Position numbers and translations under genes: made by a program. From Pseudomonas ovata (GTDB taxonomy: Bacteria > Pseudomonadota > Gammaproteobacteria > Pseudomonadales > Pseudomonadaceae): a DNA stretch of 64,000 nt. The notes below the pieces were generated by a model. The model had not been told where the DNA came from, searched no databases, and saw only the letters and a list, made by a program, of their open reading frames with translations. Positions 56,457 to 64,000 of this stretch are shown here, piece by piece. Position 1 is the first letter of the stretch. Each line of letters begins with the position of its first letter. The stretch spans positions 1 through 64,000 of the forward strand of contig NZ_QFFU01000016.1 in assembly GCF_003131185.1 (NCBI RefSeq), given 5' to 3'.

Positions 56457-57638
56457 ATGCAAGACGTCGTTATCGTCGCGGCCACCCGCACCGCCATTGG
56501 CAGCTTCCAGGGCTCACTGGCCAATACCCCCGCCGTGGAACTGGGCGCCGCGGTCATCCGCCGCCTGCTGGAACAGACCGGCCTGAGCGGCGAGCAGGTC
56601 GACGAGGTGATTCTCGGCCATGTGCTGACCGCTGGCGCCGGCCAGAACACCGCACGCCAGGCCGCCATTCATGCCGGGCTGCCGCACACCGTGCCGGCGC
56701 TGACCCTCAACAAGGTCTGCGGCTCGGGCATGAAGGCCTTGCACCTGGCCGTGCAAAGCATTCGTTGCGGCGATGCCGAGGTGGTGATTGCCGGTGGCAT
56801 GGAAAACATGAGCCTGGCCCCCTACGTGCTGCCCAAGGCGCGCACCGGCCTGCGCATGGGTCATGCGCAGATGCTCGACAGCATGATCACCGACGGGCTG
56901 TGGGACAGCTTCAACGACTATCACATGGGCATCACCGCCGAAAACCTGGTGGAGCGCTTCGACATTTCGCGCCAGGCGCAGGATGCCTTTGCCGCGCACT
57001 CCCAGCAAAAAGCCCTGCAGGCCATCGAGTCGGGGCGCTTTGCCGATGAAATCACGCCGATCATGATTGCCCAGCGCAAGGGTGATCCGTTGCCCTTCGC
57101 GACTGACGAACAACCGCGCGCAGGCACCACGGCCGAATCCCTGGGCAAGCTGAAGGCGGCGTTCAAGGGCGACGGCAGCGTGACCGCCGGCAATGCCTCC
57201 AGCGTCAACGACGGCGCCGCAGCGGTCGTGCTGATGAGTACTGCCAAGGCCCAGGCACTGGGCCTGGCGGTGCTGGCGCGCATCAAGGCCTATGCCAGCG
57301 CCGGCGTGGACCCGGCGATCATGGGCATTGCTCCGGTCTCGGCCACCCGCGCCTGCCTGGCCAAGGCCGGCTGGTCGCTGCAGGAACTGGACCTGATCGA
57401 AGCCAACGAAGCCTTCGCCGCCCAGGCCCTGGCCGTGGGCCAGGAACTGCAGTGGGATGCCGAGAAGGTCAACGTCAACGGCGGCGCCATTGCGCTGGGC
57501 CACCCGATTGGCGCATCGGGCTGCCGTGTGGTGGTCACGCTGGTGCACGAGATGCTCAAGCGCGACGCGAAAAAGGGTCTGGCCACGCTGTGCATCGGCG
57601 GTGGCCAGGGGGTGGCGCTGCTGCTTGAACGCGGCTGA
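56457..57638 (+). CDS. Acetyl-CoA C-acetyltransferase (thiolase)
   Basis: A 393-aa biosynthetic/degradative type-II thiolase. N-terminal VVIVAATRTAIGSFQGSLA, active-site Cys in LTLNKVCGSGMKALHLA (~residue 88), His in NVNGGAIALGHPIGASG and the second Cys in TLCIGGGQGVALLLE. It can cleave acetoacetyl-CoA, which follows naturally from acetoacetate made by LiuE, although a CoA-transferase would be required. ATG 56457 is used since AAGGAG lies eight bases upstream; ATG 56451 is too close. Its stop precedes a REP pair. Confidence 0.93.
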   Translation: MQDVVIVAATRTAIGSFQGSLANTPAVELGAAVIRRLLEQTGLSGEQVDEVILGHVLTAGAGQNTARQAAIHAGLPHTVPALTLNKVCGSGMKALHLAVQSIRCGDAEVVIAGGMENMSLAPYVLPKARTGLRMGHAQMLDSMITDGLWDSFNDYHMGITAENLVERFDISRQAQDAFAAHSQQKALQAIESGRFADEITPIMIAQRKGDPLPFATDEQPRAGTTAESLGKLKAAFKGDGSVTAGNASSVNDGAAAVVLMSTAKAQALGLAVLARIKAYASAGVDPAIMGIAPVSATRACLAKAGWSLQELDLIEANEAFAAQALAVGQELQWDAEKVNVNGGAIALGHPIGASGCRVVVTLVHEMLKRDAKKGLATLCIGGGQGVALLLERG

Positions 57639-57649
57639 TACCGGCCTGG

Positions 57650-57770
57650 AGGAGCGCGCTTGCCGGAATGCCGGACCACCGCGACCGGCTGCGTAAGCAG
57701 TCGTAAATTTTCAGCGTTTCCGAGATTTTACGAGCGCTTCGCACTCGGTCGCCGGCAAGCGGGCTCCTAC
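57650..57770. repeat. REP pair (GGAGCGCGCTTGCC family)
   Basis: GGAGCGCGCTTGCC at 57651 and the inverted GGCAAGCGGGCTCC at 57754-57767 enclose a region with CGACCGGCTGCGTAAGCAGTCG and CGAGCGCTTCGCACTCGGTCG. The same type is found at 74-181 and 23061-23234. Confidence 0.8.
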
Positions 57771-57944
57771 CAAGGCGGCTTTCCAGGGTCTGTTGCCGTT
57801 TCAGCACGAGCCGCGTTGCTGGGCCTGTTTTGCCGCGATACTGCGTTACTCGCCACTCATCTGGAATGACCAGACTTCGCGGCGCCTGCCTTGCCTCGCG
57901 GCAAAACGGGCGCCGGCGCGGCCGTGATGAAACGGCAACAGACC

Positions 57945-59054
57945 CTAGGCCAAGGTCGCCAGGTCGGCGGCCTTGAAGCCTTGCAGCGCGTCGGTCTGGC
58001 CGGTGCGGACCTTGTTGGCCCAGTCGGCATCGGAGATCAGCACGCGGCCGACCGCGATCAGGTCGAACTCTTCACGCTCCAGCCGTTGGTGCAGGTTGTC
58101 CAGTGCCGCGGCACCGGAGCCCTGGCCGCCAAAGGCGCCGAAGAAATCCCCGTCCAGCCCGACCGAGCCGACGCTGATGGTCGCCGCGCCCGTGAGCTTC
58201 TTCGCCCAGCCGGCGAAGTTCAGGCCGTCAGCACCGTCGATCTCGGAAAACTCCGGTTCCCAGAAACGCCGTTGCGAGCAGTGCAGGATGTCTACGCCCG
58301 CCTCGACCAGCGGCGCCAGCCACTCGGTCATCTGCTGTGGCGAGGTGGCCAGGCGAGCCGCGTAATCCTGCTGTTTCCACTGGCTGACCCGCAGAATCAA
58401 CGGGAAATCCGGCCCCACCGCAGCGCGCACGGCCTTGACCGCTTCGGCGGCAAAGCGCGAGCGCTCGCCAATCGTCGCCCCACCAAAGGCGTCGGTGCGG
58501 GTGTTGGTGCCCGGCCAGAAAAACTGGTCGATCAGGTAACCGTGCGCCCCGTGCAGCTCTACAGTGTCGAACCCCAGGCGCTTGGCATCCGCAGCAGCAC
58601 GGGCAAAAGCGGCCACGGTGTCGGCAATGTCTTCCAGGGTCATGGTGTTGCCCCGTGGATCCTCCGGCCCCACCAGGCCGCTCGGGCTTTCGACCGGTGC
58701 CTCGGGGGTCCACTCGCCACGGGCGCGGGTCGAACCGGTGTGCCAGATTTGCGGGGCGATGCGTCCGCCGGCGGCGTGCACCGCATCGACCACGCCGGAC
58801 CAACCGGCCAGCGCCGCGTCGCCATGGAAAAACGGAATGCCCGGCATGTTGCGCGAGGCCGGCCGGTCGATCACCGTCCCTTCGGTCAGAATCAGGCCCA
58901 CGCCGCCTTCGGCACGGCGCCGGTAATACTCGGCATGCAAGGCGCCGGGAATGCCCTCTGGCGCCAGGCCACGGGTCATGGGCGCCATGACGATGCGGTT
59001 AGGCAGCACAAGGCTTTTAAGGGTAAAGGGGCTGAACAGGATGTCGCTGGACAT
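57945..59054 (-). CDS. NADH:flavin oxidoreductase (Old Yellow Enzyme family)
   Basis: A 369-aa FMN TIM-barrel ene-reductase. N-terminal LFSPFTLKSLVLPNRIVMAPMTRGLA, substrate-binding HGAHGYLIDQFFWPGTNTRTDAFGG, and the C-terminal phosphate site LIAVGRVLISDADWANKVRTG. The motif set suits the 'bacterial OYE, alkene-reductase' class with electrophilic substrates. The start at 59054 has GGAAG close upstream; a GTG-initiated frame four codons longer is also open. It is divergent from a TetR gene, with a perfect 12-bp-arm palindrome between. Confidence 0.9.
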   Translation of the reverse strand: MSSDILFSPFTLKSLVLPNRIVMAPMTRGLAPEGIPGALHAEYYRRRAEGGVGLILTEGTVIDRPASRNMPGIPFFHGDAALAGWSGVVDAVHAAGGRIAPQIWHTGSTRARGEWTPEAPVESPSGLVGPEDPRGNTMTLEDIADTVAAFARAAADAKRLGFDTVELHGAHGYLIDQFFWPGTNTRTDAFGGATIGERSRFAAEAVKAVRAAVGPDFPLILRVSQWKQQDYAARLATSPQQMTEWLAPLVEAGVDILHCSQRRFWEPEFSEIDGADGLNFAGWAKKLTGAATISVGSVGLDGDFFGAFGGQGSGAAALDNLHQRLEREEFDLIAVGRVLISDADWANKVRTGQTDALQGFKAADLATLA

Positions 59055-59112
59055 GAGGTCTTCCACTGGCAGTCGGGAAAAAGGACACGGCTGGATCGAT
59101 GCCGCGAGGTGG

Positions 59113-59142
59113 CAATTAAGATGGCGAACACCATCTTAATTG
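59113..59142. promoter_or_regulatory. TetR operator: perfect interrupted palindrome
   Basis: CAATTAAGATGG and CCATCTTAATTG are perfect reverse complements separated by six bases. The site lies between the divergent starts (59054 and 59219). A second weaker inverted repeat (TTGATG / CATCAA, 59153-59172) sits 10 bp away. This is the probable TetR-protein operator controlling both genes. Confidence 0.75.
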
Positions 59143-59218
59143 TCAACGTGCCTTGATGATGATCGACATCAATGTATAGTCAGCATTTGATCGAGACGTC
59201 CAGGCAGGAGATGCGGAC

Positions 59219-59761
59219 ATGCGAGTAACCAAGGCCCAGGCCCAGGCGAACCGGGCACACATTGTTGAGACAGCCGCCGCGCTGTTTCGTGAGCGCGGGT
59301 ATGACGGTGTCAGTGTGGCTGACCTGATGGCCGCTGCCGGTTTTACCCATGGCGGGTTCTACAAGCACTTTGGCTCCAAGGCCGACCTGATGGCCGAGGC
59401 CGCCGCGTGCGCCATTGCTTCAGGGCAGGAAAAAAGCGACAGGCTGGAGGCCGCCGAGCGCTTCAAGCGCTACCTCTCGCGTGAGCACCGCGACTCGCGT
59501 GACCAGGGTTGCACCATGGCGGCGCTGGGCGGCGACGCGGCGCGTCAGCCAGAAGGTATCAAGGCCATCTTTGCCGATGGCATCGAAGGCATGCTGGCCC
59601 GGTATGCGCCGGAACAGCGCGCCAAAATGATCGCCCTGATTGCCCAGGCGACAGGCGCGATGACCATGTCCAGGGCCTGCCCGGATGACTCGGCCCTGGC
59701 CGACGAGATTCTCGCCACCTGCCGCACCGATATTCTGGCGCGGCTGGCCTGCGACCAATGA
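59219..59761 (+). CDS. TetR-family transcriptional regulator
   Basis: A 180-aa TetR regulator. The HTH covers residues ~8-55: RAHIVETAAALFRERGYDGVSVADLMAAAGFTHGGFYKHFGSKADLM. The C-terminal ligand region is short and contains EGCTMAAL-like RDQGCTMAALGGDAARQ, as in the LmrA/YxaF- and NemR-like groups. It is divergent from an OYE gene, a common regulator-enzyme pair in the response to reactive electrophiles. Repression through the palindromic operator is inferred. Confidence 0.9.
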   Translation: MRVTKAQAQANRAHIVETAAALFRERGYDGVSVADLMAAAGFTHGGFYKHFGSKADLMAEAAACAIASGQEKSDRLEAAERFKRYLSREHRDSRDQGCTMAALGGDAARQPEGIKAIFADGIEGMLARYAPEQRAKMIALIAQATGAMTMSRACPDDSALADEILATCRTDILARLACDQ

Positions 59762-59765
59762 CCGG

Positions 59766-61589
59766 TCAGTTCGACCGGGGGCTATAGACCGGCGTGTCCA
59801 GGCCCTCGAAGCGGGCTTTCAGTTGCAGCGCCAGGTACAGCGAATAGTGCCGTGACTGGTGCAGGTTGCCGCCGTGGAACCACAGGTTCGGCTGCGCGGT
59901 GGGCTTCCACATGTTGCGCAGCTCGCCCTCGAACGGCCCCGGGTCCTTGGTGGTGCCCGAGCCCAAGCCCCAGCAGGGCCCGACCTTCTCGGCCACTTCT
60001 GGCGAAATCAACCGCGCGGCCCAGCCGTTCATCGAACCGTAGCCGGTGGCGTAGACGATCAGGTCGGCCGGCAGCCGGCTGCCATCGTTGAGCACCACGG
60101 CATCGGTTTCGATGTGCTCCACGCCCAGGCCTGCGCCGCTCTTGAGCCTGATCGTGCCGTCGGCGATCAGTTGCGAAGCGCCTACGTCGATGTAGTAACC
60201 CGAGCCACGGCGCACGTACTTGAGAAACAGCCCGGAGTCGTCGTCGCCGAAGTCGAGCATGAAGCCGGCCTTTTCCAGCCCGGCATAGAAGTCCTTGTCA
60301 CGCGCACGAATCGCATCGAACACCGGACGGTGGAAGTCGCCCATGATCCGGTACGGGATCGAGGCGAACAGCATGTCGGCCTTGTCGGTGGTCAGTCCGC
60401 TGTCCAGGGCGTCCTCGGAATACAGGCCGGCGAACAGCAGGTCCATCAGGCTGTCGGAGCGCACGATGTGCGTGCTGGAGCGCTGCACCATGGTCACCTC
60501 GGCCCCGTTTTCCACCAGGTCCGCGCAGATGTCATGGGCCGAGTTGTTCGCCCCGATCACCACCGCGCGCTTGCCGCGCCAGGCGTCGCCGCCGGGGTGA
60601 CGACTGGAGTGATGTTGCTGGCCGGCAAAGGTTTCGCTGCCTGGATACACCGGCACGTTCGGCACCCCCGACATGCCGGTGGCCAGCACCAGTTGGGTCG
60701 GGCGCAGGGTGTGCCGCTGGCCGTCGCGCAGCACCTCGACGCTCCAGTGCCCGGCCTGCTCGTCGAAACTGGCCTGCACGCACTCGGTGCGAGACCAATA
60801 ATCGAGCTGCATGATGCGCGCGTACATTTCCAGCCAGTCGCCCATCTGGTCCTTGGGCGTGAACACTGGCCAGTGGTCCGGAAACGGCAGGTACGGCATG
60901 TGGTCGTACCAGACCGGGTCGTGCAGGCACAGCGACTTGTAGCGCCCGCGCCATTGATCGCCGGGACGCTCGGCCTTGTCGATGATCAGCGTCGGCACAT
61001 TGAGGCGCTTGAGCCGGGCCGCCAGCCCCAGGCCGCCCTGCCCGCCGCCGACGATCAGGCACCAGGGCTGGGTGGTAACGCCCATGGCCGCCTGCTCGTC
61101 GCGGCGCCGCTCCAGCCAGTTGCGCTTGTCGGTATGGCCGTGGCCGTGCTGCGCGCCCAGGGGCCGGCGCCGGCCGGCGGGTTCTTCGAAGCCCTTGAGT
61201 TCGCGCAGGCTGGTCAGCAGCGTCCAGCACTGGCCGTCCTTGAGGCGCACATAGCCCTTGCCGCGACCTGTGGCGGTTTCCAGGCTGATCCAGCCTTCGA
61301 TCACGCCGTCGCCCAGGGTCGCTTCGCCTTCGAGCTGCCAGCGCTCGGGCCGGGTCTGCTCAAGGCGCTCTTGCAGCATGGCGCCGATGGCCGGCTGGCC
61401 TTCCAGGGTGATCAGGTTCCAGCTGAACAGCACCAGGTCGCGCCAGTAGCATTCGTCGCCGAACAGCGCCAGCGTCGCATCGATGTCGCGCCGGGCCAGG
61501 TGTCCGGCAAAGCGTTCGACCCAGGCGGCCAGTTGTTCGGTAGGGGTGTGCGCTGCAGCCGGTGCCGGCGTTTGGGTAGCCATTGTCAT
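59766..61589 (-). CDS. Flavin-containing monooxygenase with an N-terminal SnoaL-like domain
   Basis: A 607-aa protein. Residues ~20-140 are an NTF2/SnoaL-like domain (ERFAGHLARRDIDATLALFGDECYWRDLV). The rest is an FAD/NADPH monooxygenase: FAD motif IVGGGQGGLGLAARL (~180), FMO-type fingerprint FAGQQHHSSRH (~325), and NADP motif VVIGANNSAHDICADL. It probably oxygenates a hydrophobic amine, sulfide or ketone; the substrate is unknown. ATG 61589 is chosen with AAGGA upstream; TTG at 61595 and ATG 61583 are alternatives. It is divergent from an AcoR-like activator, and a sigma-54-like promoter lies 42 bp upstream. Confidence 0.88.
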   Translation of the reverse strand: MTMATQTPAPAAAHTPTEQLAAWVERFAGHLARRDIDATLALFGDECYWRDLVLFSWNLITLEGQPAIGAMLQERLEQTRPERWQLEGEATLGDGVIEGWISLETATGRGKGYVRLKDGQCWTLLTSLRELKGFEEPAGRRRPLGAQHGHGHTDKRNWLERRRDEQAAMGVTTQPWCLIVGGGQGGLGLAARLKRLNVPTLIIDKAERPGDQWRGRYKSLCLHDPVWYDHMPYLPFPDHWPVFTPKDQMGDWLEMYARIMQLDYWSRTECVQASFDEQAGHWSVEVLRDGQRHTLRPTQLVLATGMSGVPNVPVYPGSETFAGQQHHSSRHPGGDAWRGKRAVVIGANNSAHDICADLVENGAEVTMVQRSSTHIVRSDSLMDLLFAGLYSEDALDSGLTTDKADMLFASIPYRIMGDFHRPVFDAIRARDKDFYAGLEKAGFMLDFGDDDSGLFLKYVRRGSGYYIDVGASQLIADGTIRLKSGAGLGVEHIETDAVVLNDGSRLPADLIVYATGYGSMNGWAARLISPEVAEKVGPCWGLGSGTTKDPGPFEGELRNMWKPTAQPNLWFHGGNLHQSRHYSLYLALQLKARFEGLDTPVYSPRSN

Positions 61590-61600
61590 GAGCAATTTCC

Positions 61601-61615
61601 TTTGTTGTTCTTGTT
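61601..61615 (-). promoter_or_regulatory. Hfq/Crc CA motif in the monooxygenase leader
   Basis: On the minus strand the leader reads AACAAGAACAACAAA at 61615-61601, containing AANAANAA twice, directly before the AGGA ribosome site. This is the type of A-rich motif at which Hfq and Crc block translation in Pseudomonas. Confidence 0.55.
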
Positions 61616-61630
61616 TGCCCCTGGTCTATC

Positions 61631-61646
61631 GCAAGGCTCGGGCCAG
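61631..61646 (-). promoter_or_regulatory. Sigma-54 promoter of the monooxygenase gene
   Basis: The minus strand has CTGGCCCGAGCCTTGC (61646-61631), with GG and GC 12 bases apart and a single change from TGGCACG-N4-TTGC. It predicts transcription about 30 bases upstream of the monooxygenase ATG. Confidence 0.65.
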
Positions 61647-61710
61647 ATCGTCGAAAGCCTCAGGCCAGAGCCTGCGCACACCGATCAAGGCATGTGGCGA
61701 CCGGTGCTGC

Positions 61711-61760
61711 TGTACCCAGGGCGTGACACGTCCCCATGACAGAGTGTCACCCTGTACCGG
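61711..61760. promoter_or_regulatory. Upstream activating inverted repeat for the AcoR-like regulator
   Basis: GTGACAC at 61723-61729 and GTGTCAC at 61744-61750 are perfect inverted arms with centres 21 bp apart. The similarity continues outward (GTACCCAGGG and CCCTGTACC). It lies about 80-100 bp upstream of the monooxygenase -24 element, the normal enhancer position of an NtrC-type activator. Confidence 0.6.
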
Positions 61761-61829
61761 CAGGTGCTTTTTCAGGCAGCAAGGTTTCGACTAAGCTGCC
61801 GACAGACCCGCCTTCACGGTGTGCTGGAG

Positions 61830-61840
61830 AACAACAACAA
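61830..61840 (+). promoter_or_regulatory. Hfq/Crc CA motif at the AcoR-like start codon
   Basis: AACAACAACAA runs from 61830 into the start codon at 61840, giving repeated AANAANAA matches. It lies between the GGAG ribosome site and the ATG. Confidence 0.55.
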
Positions 61841-63732
61841 TGACCTCGACCCTGATTCACGCCCACGCGCAACAGGTCTTGCAGGCCGTGCACGGCCTGC
61901 CCGCCAGCCAGCCCGGCAGCGCAGCCCCGGCCATCACCCGTTCATGGCGCCGCTGCCTGGACCAGCATCGGCTCGACCCCGCCAGCCATCAGGCGCCCTG
62001 CGTGGTCGAACAGCCGCGCCTGCAGGATCATCGCGCGCCGCTGGAGCCCATCATCGGTGTGGCGCGCTGGCAGATGAACAGCCTGCACCAGCAGTTGGGT
62101 CGCAGCGGTCATGTGGTGCTGCTCACCGATGCCCAGGGCGTGGTGATCGACAGCGTGCTCGACGAGGCCGAACGGGCGTCGTTCCAGCGCGCCGGGCTGT
62201 GGCTGGGCGCCATGTGGAGCGAGGATTGCGAGGGCACCAATGGCGTCGGCACCTGCCTGGTCGAGCGCCAGCACGTGACCATCCGCCGCGATGAGCATTT
62301 TCGCGGGCGGCATGCCGGGCTGACGTGCTCGGCCAGCCCGATCTTCGATCCGCGCGGCGAACTGCTGGCGGTGCTCAACGTCTCATCGGCCCACGAAGAA
62401 CGCACCTTGCAGGAGCGCTTCCAGGCCATGGCCCTGACCAGCCTGTCGGCGCGGTTGATCGAGAGCTGTTATTTCCTCCAGCACGAGCCACAGCATTTTC
62501 TGCTGCGTTTTCATCCGGAACCGGGCTTTACCGGCCTGTTGGGTGAAGGCCTGCTGGGCTTTGACGCGCGCGGCATCATCACCTCGGTCAACCCGATGGC
62601 GCTGGAGCTGCTGGGCCTGTCGCGTGAACGTCTGGCCGGGCAATCGCTGACGACGCTGGTTGCTTTGCCCCTTGAGCAAATCGTCGAGCGTGCCAGCCCG
62701 CAGCCGAGCCTGTGCTGGCCGCTGCGCCTGGCCGACGGACGCTTGCTGCACGCGCAACTGCGCGCACCACAGACCTCGATCCCGGTCATCGCCCGGGCCT
62801 TGCCGCGCCCTCGTGATGAGCGCGTGTGCCTGGACGACCCGACGCTGCGCCGCCACTTCGAGCGCGCCTTGCGGGTGCTGGAACGCGATGTGCCGGTGCT
62901 GCTGTGTGGCGAAACCGGCACGGGCAAGGAAGCCTTTGCCAGCGCCTTGCACCGGGCCGGCTCACGTCACGCCCGGCCCTTCGTGGCGATCAATTGCGCG
63001 GCGATTCCCGAGGCATTGATCGAAAGCGAACTGTTCGGCTATCGCGGCGGCAGTTTTACCGGCGCCCGGCGCGAAGGCATGGTCGGCAAGCTCGAACAGG
63101 CCCACGGCGGCATTCTGTTTCTCGATGAAATCGGCGACATGCCATTGGCACTGCAAACCCGTCTGTTGCGCGTGCTGGAGGCCCGCGAAGTGGTGCCGCT
63201 GGGCAGTGCCGCGCCCCGGCCGCTGGATGTGCAGGTCATCAGCGCCACGCACCAGGACCTGGCGGCACGGGTGGCACAAGGCGATTTTCGCGAGGACCTG
63301 TTCTATCGCCTGGCCGGCTTCAGCGTGACCCTGCCGGCATTGCGCGACCGTGCAGACAAGGGCGCCTTGCTTGACTGGCTGCTGCGCGAAGAAGCCGCAG
63401 GCAATGTCATCCAGTTGACGCCGGACGCGCGCCAGGCCTTGCTGGCGCAGGCCTGGCCGGGCAATGTGCGCCAGTTGCGCACCGTGCTGCGCACGCTGGT
63501 GGCCTTGTCCGATGACGGGCAGATCAACCTGATGGATGTGCATGAGCTGCTGCCGGCCAGTCGCCCGCAATCGCAGCAAGCCGAAGATCCGTTGCGCCAG
63601 TCGGAATGCCAGACCCTGCAAGCCACGGTCGAGGCCGAGCAGTGGAACATGAGCCGTGTGGCGCAGCGCCTGGGGATCAGCCGCAATACGCTGTACCGCA
63701 AGCTGCGCCTGCATGGGATCAGCCGGCATTGA
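61840..63732 (+). CDS. Sigma-54-dependent transcriptional activator (AcoR-like)
   Basis: A 630-aa NtrC-class activator. A GAF-like sensory part (WSEDCEGTNGVGTCLVERQHVTIRRDEHF) and a PAS-like region (GFDARGIITSVNPMALELLGLSRERL, ~residues 240-265) precede the AAA+ domain: Walker A GETGTGKE, the sigma-54 contact loop GSFTGA, Walker B GGILFLDEIGDM. A Fis-type HTH (WNMSRVAQRLGISRNTLYRKLRLHG) closes it. The contact loop has Ser in place of the second residue of GAFTGA, a tolerated variant. It is divergent from a monooxygenase whose promoter fits sigma-54, so that gene is its likely target. The start at 61840 is chosen over 61819 on ribosome-site spacing. Confidence 0.93.
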   Translation: MTSTLIHAHAQQVLQAVHGLPASQPGSAAPAITRSWRRCLDQHRLDPASHQAPCVVEQPRLQDHRAPLEPIIGVARWQMNSLHQQLGRSGHVVLLTDAQGVVIDSVLDEAERASFQRAGLWLGAMWSEDCEGTNGVGTCLVERQHVTIRRDEHFRGRHAGLTCSASPIFDPRGELLAVLNVSSAHEERTLQERFQAMALTSLSARLIESCYFLQHEPQHFLLRFHPEPGFTGLLGEGLLGFDARGIITSVNPMALELLGLSRERLAGQSLTTLVALPLEQIVERASPQPSLCWPLRLADGRLLHAQLRAPQTSIPVIARALPRPRDERVCLDDPTLRRHFERALRVLERDVPVLLCGETGTGKEAFASALHRAGSRHARPFVAINCAAIPEALIESELFGYRGGSFTGARREGMVGKLEQAHGGILFLDEIGDMPLALQTRLLRVLEAREVVPLGSAAPRPLDVQVISATHQDLAARVAQGDFREDLFYRLAGFSVTLPALRDRADKGALLDWLLREEAAGNVIQLTPDARQALLAQAWPGNVRQLRTVLRTLVALSDDGQINLMDVHELLPASRPQSQQAEDPLRQSECQTLQATVEAEQWNMSRVAQRLGISRNTLYRKLRLHGISRH

Positions 63733-63790
63733 CGGGTGCGGTGTTTTGAGGATCGGATAAAGCCACCTTTGCAGGCCATGCCGCCATTGC

Positions 63791-63816
63791 GCAGGAGCGA
63801 CCAACGGTCGCGAAAG
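63791..63816. repeat. Single REP sequence
   Basis: GCAGGAGCGACCAACGGTCG followed by CGAAAG: a single copy of the family seen at 37316-37451. It lies between the AcoR-like gene and the partial response regulator. Confidence 0.75.
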
Positions 63817-63901
63817 GTGGGTCGATTCATGACAGGTAGGCATATCCCTCGACATTCGTCACACTATGCGACAAAGAATCATTCTCAGCTCAGGAACCCC
63901 C

Positions 63902-64000
63902 ATGCTTTCCCCTTCCCCCCTGCACACGCCTTCACGGATTCTGGCGATCGAGGATGATCCGTTGCTTGCCTCTCACCTGCAAAGCCACCTCGAGCAGCGT
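63902..64000 (+). CDS. Response regulator, N-terminal fragment (runs off the window)
   Basis: Only 33 residues are visible: MLSPSPLHTPSRILAIEDD, then PLLASHLQSHLEQR. The acidic EDD pocket after a hydrophobic beta strand is the start of a CheY-like receiver domain. The first part resembles the regulator at 35269. The gene continues beyond base 64000, so the output domain and partner kinase are unknown. Confidence 0.75.
   Translation, partial: MLSPSPLHTPSRILAIEDDPLLASHLQSHLEQR

Overview
This is a high-GC chromosomal segment of a Pseudomonas-type gammaproteobacterium, most like the P. putida / P. fluorescens group. The reasons are codon use and GC content, REP elements of the GGAGCGCGCTTGC and GGAGCGACCAACGGTCGCGA kinds, sigma-54/NtrC-style promoters, a one-polypeptide indolepyruvate ferredoxin oxidoreductase, a liu leucine operon and Hfq/Crc-like CA motifs. 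The window is mostly metabolic and regulatory. I see no prophage, CRISPR array, rRNA operon or complete insertion sequence. It holds one tRNA (Ser, anticodon TGA), two riboswitches (cobalamin and TPP), two copies of a MITE-like element and several REP clusters.

Layout. 1-1.8 kb: REP and two divergent FadR-type regulators. 1.8-5.1 kb: cobalamin riboswitch, enlarged by an inserted MITE-like element, then a BtuFCD-like ABC importer. 5.1-9.5 kb: a LysR gene divergent from an MDR oxidoreductase, then an AraC regulator and an alpha/beta hydrolase that share 22-bp-spaced CGGATAG repeats. 9.7-12.9 kb: RlhA-like U32 protein, HD phosphohydrolase, GNAT. 13-16.2 kb: nirBD behind a sigma-54-like promoter and a leader terminator. 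16.2-19.2 kb: AGE epimerase and chemoreceptor. 19.4-25.8 kb: glycerate kinase, CdaR, a lipoprotein hydrolase, FadR and glucarate dehydratase, forming a sugar-diacid area completed by an alpha-ketoglutarate-semialdehyde-type dehydrogenase at 39.8 kb.

25.9-27.3 kb: two TenA proteins, one Cys-type and one apparently Glu-type, under a TPP riboswitch. 27.5-30.8 kb: a four-gene run (DUF1989, PxpA, DUF1345, D-2-hydroxyacid dehydrogenase) with no obvious pathway. 31.1-38.8 kb: TonB receptor with a Fur-like box, nicotinamidase, FNT-family channel, a two-component system whose kinase ends inside a REP, and an MFS exporter. 38.8-44.7 kb: a glycine-rich-tailed protein, ALDH, SolA, YccA/Bax-inhibitor protein, tRNA-Ser, and Hsp20 with a sigma-32 promoter and a possible RNA thermometer.

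45.1-55.2 kb is the most coherent block: a minus-strand operon of IOR followed by liuA-B-C-D-E, with a divergent LysR gene and a thiolase beyond it. On paper it takes a branched 2-oxoacid through isovaleryl-CoA to acetoacetate plus acetyl-CoA. 57.9-63.7 kb: an Old Yellow Enzyme divergent from TetR around a perfect 12-bp-arm operator, and a flavin monooxygenase divergent from an AcoR-like sigma-54 activator with a matching -24/-12 promoter, an upstream inverted repeat and CA motifs on both transcripts. The window ends inside a response-regulator gene.

All functional calls come from reading motifs and family resemblance by eye. No database search was run.
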